Positions 1-7,929 are shown, counted from the stretch's first letter. The stretch is 64,000 nucleotides of DNA from Rhizobium sp. NXC24 (GCF_002944315.1 NZ_CP024311.1:2456501-2520500), one strand, 5' to 3'. Numbers and translations: made by a program. Notes: a model not told the origin generated them from the sequence alone.

Positions 1-170
1 CCTTCGCGGTTCATAATAATATCCGCTCGACATCGGTAATGGAGCGGATCGGCATGCATCGGGTCGAAGGCGGGGATTTCGACCACCCCGGCGTTCCCGA
101 TACCTACCCTCACCTGCAGCGTCACGTGCTCTATCGCCTCACCGCAGCCGAGTGGCGCGCCCTGCAATGA
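1..170 (+). CDS. GNAT-family N-acetyltransferase, C-terminal fragment (cut by window edge)
   Basis: Only the last ~55 residues lie in the window, read in the frame whose first full codon is at base 3. They begin FAVHNNIRS and end AEWRALQ before a TGA at 168-170. The segment closely matches the end of the next gene (AVHNN, MERIGM versus MQRIGM, FDHP, LYRL, AEWR). It is therefore the C-terminal end of a RimJ/RimL-type acetyltransferase, where the asparagine-rich turn and the following helix help form the acetyl-CoA site. The stop overlaps the next start as ATGA, so the two are probably translationally coupled tandem paralogues. Substrate unknown. Confidence 0.8.
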   Translation, partial: FAVHNNIRSTSVMERIGMHRVEGGDFDHPGVPDTYPHLQRHVLYRLTAAEWRALQ

Positions 171-745
171 CGATCATCGAGACGCCGCGGTTCATCCTGC
201 GCCCGTGCCGGGAAAGCGACCGCGAACTCTTCTATGAACTGAGTTCCGATCCCGATGTCCTCGAATTCTTTCCCTTCCGCCGCAGCCGTGAAGACGCTGA
301 TGCCGTCTTCGACATGATCAGCGGACAGACGCCGGAAGACGGTTTCGATCTTCTCGTGCTGACGTTGAAGCAGAGCGGCAAGCCGATCGGCCTCAGCGGA
401 CTTTCAGGGCCGAAACTTGAACCGTTCCTTCCCGAAAACGCCGTCGAAATCGGCTGGCGACTTTCAGCAGGGAATTGGCGTCAGGGCTATGCTAGCGAGG
501 CAGGCGCGGCCCTGTTGCGCCATGGTTTCGAGACGCTGAAACTCGATGAAATCGTGTCCATCGCCGTGCACAATAATCACCGCGCCTTGGCCGTCATGCA
601 AAGGATTGGCATGCGTCCGGATCCGGCCGGCGCGTTCGACCACCCCGATATTCCCGCCACTCATCCGCAATTGAAGCGCCATGCGCTCTATCGCCTCAGC
701 GCTGCAGAATGGCGCCAGCGGCAGATGCAGGCTACGGAACGTTGA
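167..745 (+). CDS. GNAT-family N-acetyltransferase (RimJ/RimL type)
   Basis: A 192-residue protein of the Acetyltransf_3 type. It carries TPRFILRP near the N-terminus, GLSGLS in the core, and GWRLSAGNWRQGYASEAG at about residues 105-122, which is the acetyl-CoA pyrophosphate-binding region. IAVHNNHRALAVMQRIGM near residue 145 is the typical terminal fold signature. I chose the ATG at 167 rather than the in-frame GTG at 152 because it forms an ATGA overlap with the preceding paralogue and matches the usual family N-terminus. Family members acetylate ribosomal-protein N-termini, antibiotics or small amines, and the sequence does not tell which. It converges on the protease gene with only a few bases between stops. 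Confidence 0.88.
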   Translation: MTIIETPRFILRPCRESDRELFYELSSDPDVLEFFPFRRSREDADAVFDMISGQTPEDGFDLLVLTLKQSGKPIGLSGLSGPKLEPFLPENAVEIGWRLSAGNWRQGYASEAGAALLRHGFETLKLDEIVSIAVHNNHRALAVMQRIGMRPDPAGAFDHPDIPATHPQLKRHALYRLSAAEWRQRQMQATER

Positions 746-751
746 AGCAGC

Positions 752-2800
752 CTATTCCAGCGCTACCGCGATGAAACGCAAATCGCCATTCGGAGAGGCG
801 ATCATCATCTGTGCATTGCGGCGACCTTCCCGCTTCAACGCTGCGACCTTTTCCGAGGCAGCCGTCGGCGTCTGCACGAATTCCTGCGCCACTTCGACGA
901 CGACTTCGCCGGGCTTCAGCCCCTTGTCCGCTGCGGCCGAACCCGGAGTGACCTGGGTGATCACCACGCCGTCGACGCTGTCGGCAATGCCGAAGCTCTT
1001 GCGGTTTTCGGCATTGAGGGTCGCAAGCCTCATGCCGAGCACGTCCTGGGTAGCCTGCGGCTGCGGCGCTTGCTGCTGCTGATCGTTGTCCTGGTCCTGG
1101 CCGTCCGCTCCCTCATCATCTTCATCCCCCTCGTCGGGATTGATGACGCCGTCGCGACCGCCATGATCATTGGGCGCAAGCTGGGGTGCCTTGTCGCCGC
1201 CGCCCTTGTCGCCCTGATTGCTGTCGCCGGCGCTGGCTGCGGCTGCCTGGTCGCTGTCCTCGAGCCGGCCAAGCGTAACCTTGACGGTCTGCTGCTTGCC
1301 GTCGCGTATGATGACGACATCGACTTCTTTGCCGACGGGGCTTTCGGCGACAACGCGCGGCAGGTCGCGCATCTCGTCAACATCCTTGCCATCGAACTTC
1401 AGGATGACATCGCCGGCCTTGATCGAGCCGTTATCGACCGGTCCGCCCTTGATGACGCCAGCCACCAGCGCGCCTTTGGCGCTGTCGAGCCCGAGGCTGT
1501 TGGCAACATCGTCGGTTACCGGCTGGATGCGCACGCCGAGCCAGCCGCGACGGGTTTCGCCGAAATCCATGAGCTGCTTGACGACACCTTCGGCCAGTTC
1601 GGACGGCACGGCGAAGCCGATGCCGATCGAGCCGCCGCTCGGCGAAATGATCGCCGTGTTGATGCCGATCACCTCACCCTTCATGTTGAAGAGCGGCCCG
1701 CCGGAATTGCCCTTGTTGATCGCCGCATCCGTCTGGATGAAATTATCATAGGGACCGGCATTGATATTGCGGCCACGGGCCGACACGATACCCACGGTCA
1801 CCGAGCCGCCCAGGCCGAATGGATTGCCGATCGCCATCACCCAGTCGCCGATCCGCATCTTGCTGGAATCGCCGAATTTCACTGCTATCAGCGGATGCTT
1901 CGGTTCCACCTTGAGCACGGAAAGATCGGTCTTGGTGTCGGTGCCGATCAACCTCGCCTTCAGCTTGGTGCCGTTCGGGAAGATCGCTTCGATATCGTCG
2001 GCGCCCTCGATGACGTGGTTGTTGGTGACGATATAGCCGGATGGATCAATGACGAAGCCGGAACCGAGAGAGCTGACCTTGCGGTTGCTGTTTTCGTTGT
2101 TCCGGTTCTTGAAGAAGTCGTTGAAGAATTCCTGGAATGGCGAGTTGTCCGGCACCTTGGGTGTCGCCGGGCCATCGCCCTCATCCTTGACCTTTTGGGA
2201 GGTGGAAATGTTGACCACTGCGTCCAGCAGACCGGATGCCAGATCCGCAACCGAAGCCGGGCCGGCATTCATTGCCGGATTGCCCGTGACCGGCGGCGGC
2301 GTGTTGGGCACGACGGCTGGATTTTCGGTCGTCGTTGCCGTCGAGCCGCCCATCGGAGCCTGCGCCGGATTGGTCGCCGTGGCTGGGGTCTGGCCGTTGG
2401 AGGTCGCGGGCGGCTGCGTGCCGGACACGGCATTGCCGTTGGGTGCGCTGGCAGAGCCCGTGGCTAGAGCCTGACCCGTCTCGCCGGTTGTTGCCGGCGC
2501 TGTCGTCCCGGAATTGGCTGGCGCCTGCGTTTCGGTCTTCGTCTCGCCGCTTGGCGCAGCCGACGAACCGGTCGCCGGCGCCGTAGCCGAGCCTGACGCG
2601 GGCGCGTCCGTCGCGGAATTGGCGGGAACCTGTGCGCCTGGAGCCGCGCCGCTATTCGGCGTCGTCGTATCCGTCGAAGGCGTCTGTGTCGTCTGCGCAT
2701 ACGCCCGATCGACGCCTGCAAGGGTGGGACCGGTAATCAGCGCCACACTGGCCAGAAGAGCGAACGAACGTCTGAAAGGCAGGCGATTGGTCAAAGCCAT
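752..2800 (-). CDS. degP: DegP/HtrA (Do)-family periplasmic serine protease with extended linkers
   Basis: Periplasmic protease/chaperone that degrades misfolded envelope proteins. The 682 residues start with a signal peptide (hydrophobic LLASVALITG, likely cleavage after AYA near residue 35). A ~140-residue stretch made almost only of A, T, P, G, S, N and Q follows. The trypsin-like domain has the triad His in TNNHVIEG (~262), Asp in TKTDLSVLKV (~292) and Ser in GNSGGPLF (~366). PDZ1 (~415-510) and a C-terminal PDZ2 (~595-682) are separated by a long acidic D/E/Q/N-rich linker. E. coli DegP is about 474 residues, so the extra length is in the two low-complexity parts. It lies downstream of hflKC, another membrane quality-control system. 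Which Deg paralogue this is cannot be decided here. Confidence 0.93.
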   Translation of the reverse strand: MALTNRLPFRRSFALLASVALITGPTLAGVDRAYAQTTQTPSTDTTTPNSGAAPGAQVPANSATDAPASGSATAPATGSSAAPSGETKTETQAPANSGTTAPATTGETGQALATGSASAPNGNAVSGTQPPATSNGQTPATATNPAQAPMGGSTATTTENPAVVPNTPPPVTGNPAMNAGPASVADLASGLLDAVVNISTSQKVKDEGDGPATPKVPDNSPFQEFFNDFFKNRNNENSNRKVSSLGSGFVIDPSGYIVTNNHVIEGADDIEAIFPNGTKLKARLIGTDTKTDLSVLKVEPKHPLIAVKFGDSSKMRIGDWVMAIGNPFGLGGSVTVGIVSARGRNINAGPYDNFIQTDAAINKGNSGGPLFNMKGEVIGINTAIISPSGGSIGIGFAVPSELAEGVVKQLMDFGETRRGWLGVRIQPVTDDVANSLGLDSAKGALVAGVIKGGPVDNGSIKAGDVILKFDGKDVDEMRDLPRVVAESPVGKEVDVVIIRDGKQQTVKVTLGRLEDSDQAAAASAGDSNQGDKGGGDKAPQLAPNDHGGRDGVINPDEGDEDDEGADGQDQDNDQQQQAPQPQATQDVLGMRLATLNAENRKSFGIADSVDGVVITQVTPGSAAADKGLKPGEVVVEVAQEFVQTPTAASEKVAALKREGRRNAQMMIASPNGDLRFIAVALE

Positions 2801-2946
2801 CAGGCATCCTCATCGAGAAAGGGAAGTCTTGTATAAGCATCAACATAAGGCGGAATGATGAAGCGTGAAATCACCTTTTTGCGAAATCTCCGAACGTCCA
2901 TCCGGCCTTTTTATTCAAGGTAAGATTGATGCCATCAAACATAAGA

Positions 2947-2974
2947 CAAGGGGCCGCCGACAGGCAGCCCCTTG
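2947..2974 (-). terminator. Rho-independent terminator after hflC
   Basis: Perfect 8-bp arms CAAGGGGC (2947-2954) and GCCCCTTG (2967-2974) with a 12-base loop. On the minus strand a TCTTATGTTT run follows. It sits ~25 bases after the hflC stop and before degP, so degP probably also has its own promoter in 2801-2946. Confidence 0.65.
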
Positions 2975-2996
2975 GATTTCGTGAGGTTGCCTCACA

Positions 2997-3941
2997 TCAT
3001 TTCGCAGGCGTCGTCATGGACGGCGCAGCCAGCGCCGGGGCACCCGCTGCAGGAGCCGAACCGACCGAACTATCGAAATACTTGAAGAATTCCGACTGGT
3101 TCGGCGGCAGCACCAACGTCTTGCCGCCTGAAGCAAGCGATGTGCGATAGGCGGCCATCGAGCGATAGAACTCGTAGAAGCTCGGATCGCGCGAGGAGGC
3201 GTCGGCGAAGATGCCGTTGCGCTCGGCCTCGCCCTGACCGCGCAGGACCTCCGAATCCTTCTGTGCATCCGCCACGATCTCGACCACCTGACGATCGGCA
3301 ATGGCGCGGCGGCGCTGACCTTCTTCGTTACCTCTGGCGCGGATCAGCTCCGCTTCCGCCAGACGTTCGGCCTTCATGCGGTCGTAGGTCTGCTGCGACA
3401 CCTCTTGGGTCAGGTCGGTACGGCGGATGCGCACATCCTCGATATTCAGCCCGAGGGACTCTGCATCGCGGTGCAGGTCGTCGCGCACTTCCGTCATCAT
3501 CGAAGCGCGTTCGTTCGATAGGGCAGCTTCGAAACCGCGCAGACCGTAGACCCGGCGCAGCGATGCATCGAGGCGGGTCCTGAGGCGCGATTCCGCCGCA
3601 TCGCGATCACCCGACACCGTCTCGCGGAACTTCCGCGCATCGGTGATCCTGTAGACGACAAAAGCATCGACCTCATAGAACTTGCCGCCCGAAACCTGGA
3701 CACGGATATTGTCCAGATCGAAGCGCAGCTCCTGGTCCTGTATATACTGCACCCGATCGGCATCCATGAAGGCGAAGGGCAGCTTGAAGTAGAGGCCCGG
3801 CTCCGTCTTGACGGCACGGATCTGGCCGAAGCGCAGAACGATCGCCTGTTCGCGGGCATTGACCACGAAAACCGAGGAATAAACGATCAGCAGCACCACC
3901 GCGAGCGCGATGAGAATGGCTGGCAAACGGCTGGACGTCAT
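2997..3941 (-). CDS. hflC: HflC, SPFH/band-7 subunit of the FtsH-regulating HflKC complex
   Basis: 314-residue membrane protein with one N-terminal transmembrane helix (ALAVVLLIVYSSVFVV, about residues 12-27) followed by a periplasmic SPFH/prohibitin domain. REQAIVLRFGQIRAV is typical of HflC. An alanine/glutamate-rich coiled-coil follows (ADAQKDSEVLRGQGEAERN, ~215-235), and the tail is rich in Ala and Pro. HflC and HflK form a large cage around the FtsH protease and modulate its access to membrane substrates. The ATG shares one base with the hflK stop (TAATG), showing translational coupling. Confidence 0.96.
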   Translation of the reverse strand: MTSSRLPAILIALAVVLLIVYSSVFVVNAREQAIVLRFGQIRAVKTEPGLYFKLPFAFMDADRVQYIQDQELRFDLDNIRVQVSGGKFYEVDAFVVYRITDARKFRETVSGDRDAAESRLRTRLDASLRRVYGLRGFEAALSNERASMMTEVRDDLHRDAESLGLNIEDVRIRRTDLTQEVSQQTYDRMKAERLAEAELIRARGNEEGQRRRAIADRQVVEIVADAQKDSEVLRGQGEAERNGIFADASSRDPSFYEFYRSMAAYRTSLASGGKTLVLPPNQSEFFKYFDSSVGSAPAAGAPALAAPSMTTPAK

Positions 3942-5062
3942 TATTTGGCCTCCGGCTGAGGTGCGGTCGCGGGCTTACCCGACTGCGTCGTGGATTGCTT
4001 GCCGAGGTCGTTCAGCGGCAGGTAGGGCACGACGCCCTGCTTGTCGTCGATGATGATGCTGTTGGAATTGCCGATAACGGACTCCATGGTTTCGAGGAAC
4101 AGCCGCTTGCGGGTCACTTCCGGCGCTTTCACGTATTCGTCATAGATGGAGACGAAGCGCTGCGCTTCACCCTGGGCTTCCTTGACGACACGGTCCTTGT
4201 AAGCAGCCGCGTCTTCACGGATTTGCGCCGCACGACCACGAGCCTGACCGAGCTTCTGATTGGCGTATTGATTGGCCTCTTGAACTTGCTGGTCTTCGTT
4301 CTGCTCGGCGCGCTGCACCTCGTCGAAGGCATCGGCCACTTCGCGCGGCGGCGACACATCCTCGATCGGTATGGCGTTGATGGAAATGCCCGAGCCATAT
4401 CGGTCCATCGTATCCTGAATGATGTTTCTTACCTCGATCGCGATTTGCTGGCGATTGTCGCGATAGATATCCTGGGCCGGACGGCGGCCAACCACCTCGC
4501 GCATGGCGCTTTCGGCAACCTGCTGCAGCGTCTCGTCGGGAGTTTCGAGGTTGAAGAGGTAGGATTGCGGGTTCGTGACTGTGTAGAGCACCGAGAACTG
4601 CACGTTGACGATGTTCTGATCGCCCGTCAGCATCAGGCCGGCATTCGAACTCGAGCTCGAACGGCCGCCGATATTGCGCTGCTGTTCGGTAACCTTGACG
4701 ATCTCGATACGATCCATCGGCCAGAAATGGAAATGCAGGCCGGGCATGGACACTTCCGGGCGCGGCTCGCCAAATCGCAATTCGACGCCGCGCTCGTCCG
4801 GCTGAACCGTATAGACGCACTGGATAAGCCAGAAAACGACGATGACCGCCGCGACGATGACAAAGGCGCCGCCGTTGAAGCCGCCGGGGACAAGTCCCTT
4901 CAGACGGTCCTGACCACGGCGGATGATGTCTTCAAGATCCGGCGGGCCACCGCTGCCGCTTCCCCGCGGCCGGTTCGGTCCCTGCCCCCAAGGCCCCTGA
5001 TTGTTTCCGCCGCCACCGCCGCCCCACGGGCCGCCGCCGCCATTCTGATTGCTCCAGGGCAT
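3941..5062 (-). CDS. hflK: HflK, SPFH/band-7 subunit of the FtsH-regulating HflKC complex
   Basis: 373 residues from the ATG at 5062, which has a good AGAGG Shine-Dalgarno just upstream and begins MPWSNQNGGGG. The open frame continues 84 codons further upstream, but that part looks like intergenic sequence. Order: a cytoplasmic glycine/proline/asparagine-rich segment (1-45), one transmembrane helix (FVIVAAVIVVFWLIQCVY, ~65-82), the SPFH domain beginning VQPDERGVELRFG, and a long coiled-coil rich in E, Q and A (~265-320). Partner of HflC in regulating FtsH. A 161-base gap separates it from folA; cotranscription with thyA-folA is likely but not proved. Confidence 0.95.
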   Translation of the reverse strand: MPWSNQNGGGGPWGGGGGGNNQGPWGQGPNRPRGSGSGGPPDLEDIIRRGQDRLKGLVPGGFNGGAFVIVAAVIVVFWLIQCVYTVQPDERGVELRFGEPRPEVSMPGLHFHFWPMDRIEIVKVTEQQRNIGGRSSSSSNAGLMLTGDQNIVNVQFSVLYTVTNPQSYLFNLETPDETLQQVAESAMREVVGRRPAQDIYRDNRQQIAIEVRNIIQDTMDRYGSGISINAIPIEDVSPPREVADAFDEVQRAEQNEDQQVQEANQYANQKLGQARGRAAQIREDAAAYKDRVVKEAQGEAQRFVSIYDEYVKAPEVTRKRLFLETMESVIGNSNSIIIDDKQGVVPYLPLNDLGKQSTTQSGKPATAPQPEAK

Positions 5063-5223
5063 CAAAACCTCTTTGTTTGTGGACTCCCAGTATCGCGCAG
5101 ACTTTGAAATTCGCAGGCGGCGGCGATTGTCTCCCGTTATAGGTATCGGCGCATCTGCTTTCAACGCAACTTCAGGAAGTTCGTCGGATTTATTGGAAAA
5201 TAGTTGATTTTCGCGGGCAGCTT

Positions 5224-5742
5224 TTATGCTTTTCGCCTGAAATAGCTGACGAAACGCGTCGGATAATTGTCCTTTTCGCCGGCCGGCACGGCAAGCTCGC
5301 TCTCGACCTGCCATAGGGCCGGATCGATCGCCGGAAAGGACGTGTCGCCATCCACCTCGGCTTCCACATGCGTGATCAGCAACCGATCGGCAAGGCCGAT
5401 CCCCTGCCGGTAGATCTCACCGCCGCCGATGACGCAGATCTCGTCAACTCCGCTCTCTGCCGCAAGGCGGCTCGCAATATCGATGGCTTCGCCGAGCGAA
5501 TGCGCCATCTGTACGCCTTCGGCGGAAAAACCGGGATCGCGGCTGATCACCACGTTGGGCCTGCCCGGCAGCGGCTTGCCGATGGACTGAAACGTCTTGC
5601 GTCCCATGATGACGGGCTTGCCGAGCGTCATGGCCTTGAACCGCTTGAGATCGGACGACAGCCGCCACGGCATATCCCCGTCGCGGCCGATGATGCCGTT
5701 GCGCGAGACGGCGACGAGAATGGTTTTTACCGGTTCGGCCAT
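5224..5742 (-). CDS. folA: Dihydrofolate reductase
   Basis: 172-residue FolA, reducing dihydrofolate to tetrahydrofolate with NADPH. Visible signatures: AVSRNGIIGRDGDMPWRL with the conserved Trp26, catalytic acidic residue Asp31 (spaced from the Trp as Trp22/Asp27 in E. coli), the NADPH-binding VIMGRKTFQSIGKPLPGRP, and VIGGGEIYRQ near residue 115. The start at 5742 (MAEPVKTI) has a purine-rich GGGGGTAGGG directly before it; the 17 codons upstream do not resemble the family. Ten bases separate it from the thyA stop, so the two form a unit that recycles the dihydrofolate made by ThyA. Confidence 0.97.
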   Translation of the reverse strand: MAEPVKTILVAVSRNGIIGRDGDMPWRLSSDLKRFKAMTLGKPVIMGRKTFQSIGKPLPGRPNVVISRDPGFSAEGVQMAHSLGEAIDIASRLAAESGVDEICVIGGGEIYRQGIGLADRLLITHVEAEVDGDTSFPAIDPALWQVESELAVPAGEKDNYPTRFVSYFRRKA

Positions 5743-5752
5743 CCCTACCCCC

Positions 5753-6547
5753 TCAGACGGCGATCGGCGCCTTGATATTGGCGTCGGCCTCATAGCCTTC
5801 CAACGTGAAATCCTCGAACTTGAAATCGAAGATGTTCTTCACCGCCGGATTAAGGCGCATGGTCGGCAGTTTTTTCGGGGTGCGGGTCAGTTGCAGCCTG
5901 GCTTGCTCGAAATGGTCGGAATAGATGTGCGTATCACCCAGCGTGTGCACGAAGTCGCCAGGCTTCAGCCCCGTGACCTGCGCTACCATCAACGTCAGCA
6001 GCGCGTATGAGGCGATGTTGAAGGGCACGCCGAGGAAGGTGTCACCGGAGCGCTGGTAAAGCTGGCAGGAAAGCTTGCCGTCGGCGACGTAGAACTGGAA
6101 GAGGCAATGGCACGGCGGCAGCGCCATTTCGTCCACCTCAGCCGGATTCCAGGCCGAAACGATATGGCGGCGGGAGTTCGGGTTGGTCTTCAGCCCTTCG
6201 ATCAGATTGGCGATCTGATCGATATGGCCGCCGTCGGGAGCCGGCCAGGAACGCCATTGATGGCCGTAGACCGGGCCGAGATCGCCGTTTTCGTCGGCCC
6301 ACTCATCCCAGATAGAAACGCCGTTTTCCTTGAGATAACGAATGTTCGTTTCGCCCTTCAGGAACCATAGCAGCTCGTGGATGATCGAGCGCAGATGCAG
6401 CTTCTTGGTGGTGAGCACCGGAAAACCTTCGGAAAGGTCAAAGCGCATCTGGTAACCGAAGACCGAGCGCGTACCTTTGCCGGTGCGGTCGCCGCGATCG
6501 ATGCCGGTGTCCATCACATGCTTCAAAAGATCGAGATATTGCTTCAT
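5753..6547 (-). CDS. thyA: Thymidylate synthase
   Basis: 264 residues, the same length as E. coli ThyA. It methylates dUMP to dTMP using methylenetetrahydrofolate. The active-site cysteine is Cys146 in [12 protein letters not shown]. Other landmarks are [12 protein letters not shown] (~20-31), the WDEWAD insert, [10 protein letters not shown] (~126-135), the dUMP-binding [14 protein letters not shown], and the C-terminal IKAPIAV. The ATG at 6547 ([11 protein letters not shown]) is the family N-terminus, so seven upstream codons were trimmed. First gene of the thyA-folA unit and divergent from ssrA. Confidence 0.97.
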   Translation of the reverse strand: MKQYLDLLKHVMDTGIDRGDRTGKGTRSVFGYQMRFDLSEGFPVLTTKKLHLRSIIHELLWFLKGETNIRYLKENGVSIWDEWADENGDLGPVYGHQWRSWPAPDGGHIDQIANLIEGLKTNPNSRRHIVSAWNPAEVDEMALPPCHCLFQFYVADGKLSCQLYQRSGDTFLGVPFNIASYALLTLMVAQVTGLKPGDFVHTLGDTHIYSDHFEQARLQLTRTPKKLPTMRLNPAVKNIFDFKFEDFTLEGYEADANIKAPIAV

Positions 6548-6697
6548 CGCACCCGCCGCCGATTCCATTCCTCCTCAATTTAATGGCAAGTCGGCACGAA
6601 ACCAACTGCGGGCAAGCATAATCCCTGGAATTCTCCCATCCGGCCGTCGTTTGTTATGGCAAACCTGTGTTTCGGCGAAGCATTTATGACAAATCCC

Positions 6698-6726
6698 CTT
6701 CCATTCGCCTGAGGAAAACACTATAT
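6698..6726 (+). promoter_or_regulatory. Likely housekeeping promoter of ssrA
   Basis: CTATAT at 6721-6726 matches the alphaproteobacterial -10 element. A weak -35 (CTTCCA, matching CTT of CTTGAC) lies at 6698-6703 with exactly 17 bases between. It is placed a few bases before the first stem of the tmRNA. The -35 is poor, so this is a moderate inference. Confidence 0.45.
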
Positions 6727-6733
6727 CAGCCAT

Positions 6734-7057
6734 GCCGGTCTTCGGGCCGGCTATGGCGATAAATGAGCGGTGTAATAAACCTATTGGACCCGGGGGCGGT
6801 ACCCGGCGCCTCCACCAAAAACTGGTCGGGCAAGACCGGCTTTTGATGGGGGCGAAACAGGATCGACAAGGGTGTAAAGATCGACTTTTCGCTCGGCATT
6901 GTACCACCGTTATCGGGCTAAAATTGTAGTTGCAAACGACAACTATGCGGAAGCTCGTCTCGCTGCTTAATCGCAGTGTGGCACTTCAAATAAAGTCCTA
7001 AGGGGTCGCACTCTTAGGCGGGGTTCGAAGGCACCTGGCAACAGAAGCCTTCACCTT
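6734..7057 (+). ncRNA. ssrA: tmRNA (ssrA), circularly permuted two-piece form
   Basis: Rescues stalled ribosomes and tags the nascent chain for degradation. Order is reversed relative to E. coli, as known for alphaproteobacteria. The acceptor piece comes first and ends CGCCTCC-ACCA at 6808-6818; then a removed spacer; then the coding piece starting GGGGGCGAAACAGGATCGAC at 6848. CGCCTCC pairs fully with GGGGGCG (one G-U), rebuilding the tRNA-like acceptor stem. The tag frame GCA...TAA at 6932-6970 encodes ANDNYAEARLAA. Outer ends are approximate: the 5' end is guessed from the first GC-rich hairpin, and the 3' end from a GAAGGC/GCCTTC hairpin (7027-7052). It is the direct neighbour of sspB. 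Confidence 0.95.
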
Positions 7058-7174
7058 CTCCCTCTCTTCGATATTATGTATGATCAGGCGTTGACTCGCG
7101 CACGGGGGTTTCCCGTCGGCGCAGGGCGTGGCATAAGCCTTAGAAAAAACATGGCCAACGAAAGACAGGAAAGT

Positions 7175-7681
7175 ATGGGGCAGGATCATATCCGCTACGA
7201 CATTTTGGCACAGGACGCCCTGCGTGGGGTCATCCGCAAGGTGTTGACCGAGGTCGGCACCACCGGCCGTCTGCCCGGTGACCATCATTTCTTCATCACC
7301 TTTCTGACGGGTGCGGCCGGCGTGCGCATTTCGCAGCACCTGAAGTCGAAATATCCCGAGCAGATGACCATCGTCATCCAGCATCAGTTCTGGGACCTGA
7401 AGGTTACCGAGAGCCAGTTCGAGATTGGTCTTTCGTTCTCCGACGTTCCGGAAAAGCTGGTCATCCCGTTCAATGCCATTCGGGGTTTCTACGATCCGTC
7501 CGTGAATTTCGAGCTGGAATTCGACGTGCCGCTCGCCGAGGACGAGGAAATGCCGTCCGGCGAGATCACCGCCTATCCGGTATCGGCCGAGGGCAGCGAG
7601 GAGCCCGCGGTCGCCAAGGACGGCGAGGAGAAGAAGCCGGGATCGGTCGTCTCCCTCGACGCATTCCGCAAGAAGCAATAG
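7175..7681 (+). CDS. sspB: SspB-type adaptor protein for ClpXP
   Basis: 168-residue protein of the alphaproteobacterial SspB family, which tethers ssrA-tagged proteins to ClpX. Seen: IRYDILAQDALRGVIRKVL helix (~5-23), HHFFITFLTGAAGVRIS (~34-50), PEQMTIVIQHQFWDL, FSVSF-like beta strands and PFNAIRGFYDPSVNF (~95-110). These form the peptide-binding fold. A variable acidic linker follows, and the basic/hydrophobic tail SVVSLDAFRKKQ is the probable ClpX-docking motif. Start 7175 (MGQDHIRYD) is favoured by GACAGGA eight bases upstream; ATG 7151 would add eight residues. It lies ~115 bases after ssrA, whose tag it should recognise. Confidence 0.9.
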   Translation: MGQDHIRYDILAQDALRGVIRKVLTEVGTTGRLPGDHHFFITFLTGAAGVRISQHLKSKYPEQMTIVIQHQFWDLKVTESQFEIGLSFSDVPEKLVIPFNAIRGFYDPSVNFELEFDVPLAEDEEMPSGEITAYPVSAEGSEEPAVAKDGEEKKPGSVVSLDAFRKKQ

Positions 7682-7686
7682 CATCC

Positions 7687-7710
7687 GGGGAAGCAGGCGC
7701 TTCCCCTTTT
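7687..7710 (+). terminator. Rho-independent terminator after sspB
   Basis: GGGGAAGC (7687-7694), loop AGGC, GCTTCCCC (7699-7706), then TTTT. It starts five bases after the sspB stop and partly separates sspB from the DUF4169 gene. Confidence 0.8.
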
Positions 7711-7734
7711 CACATCGGCCGTGAGGAACCATCG

Positions 7735-7929
7735 ATGAGTGCCGAAATCGTCAATCTGCGCCAGTTCCGTAAGAAACAGACACGCTTGGAAAAAGAAAAG
7801 CAGGCGGAGCAGAACCGTGTTACCTTTGGCCGCACCAAGGCGGAGAAGCAGTTGACCAAGGCGCTCAATGAAAAGACCGCGAAAACACACGAGGCCGGCC
7901 ATATCGAGTCATCCAAAACAGACGATTGA
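7735..7929 (+). CDS. DUF4169 family small protein
   Basis: 64 residues, highly charged, starting MSAEIVNLRQFRKKQ and continuing through FGRTKAEK. Both are hallmarks of the DUF4169 family of small alphaproteobacterial proteins. It is Lys/Glu/Arg-rich, probably helical, with no signal peptide or membrane segment. Its N-terminal VNLRQFRKKQ resembles the C-terminal VSLDAFRKKQ of SspB just upstream. GTGAGGAACC precedes the ATG as a ribosome-binding site. Function unknown; the conserved motif suggests a docking peptide but that is speculation. Confidence 0.8.
   Translation: MSAEIVNLRQFRKKQTRLEKEKQAEQNRVTFGRTKAEKQLTKALNEKTAKTHEAGHIESSKTDD

Noticed and set aside
1070..2467. Long open frame on the plus strand inside the protease gene
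   Set aside because: It is the antisense mirror of the degP frame in GC-rich DNA. The translation is Arg/Ala/Asp-rich with no family signature, while the minus-strand frame has the full protease triad and PDZ domains.
5063..5314. 84-codon N-terminal extension of HflK
   Set aside because: Enters the folA 3' end region, has no HflK similarity, and the ATG at 5062 has a good ribosome-binding site.
6575..6907. 110-codon minus-strand frame across the tmRNA acceptor half
   Set aside because: Overlaps the clear tmRNA structure and has no ribosome-binding site or family similarity.
7027..7052. GAAGGC/GCCTTC hairpin as ssrA terminator
   Set aside because: Lacks a T run afterwards. It is more probably the 3'-terminal stem of the tmRNA coding piece, so used only to place the RNA end.
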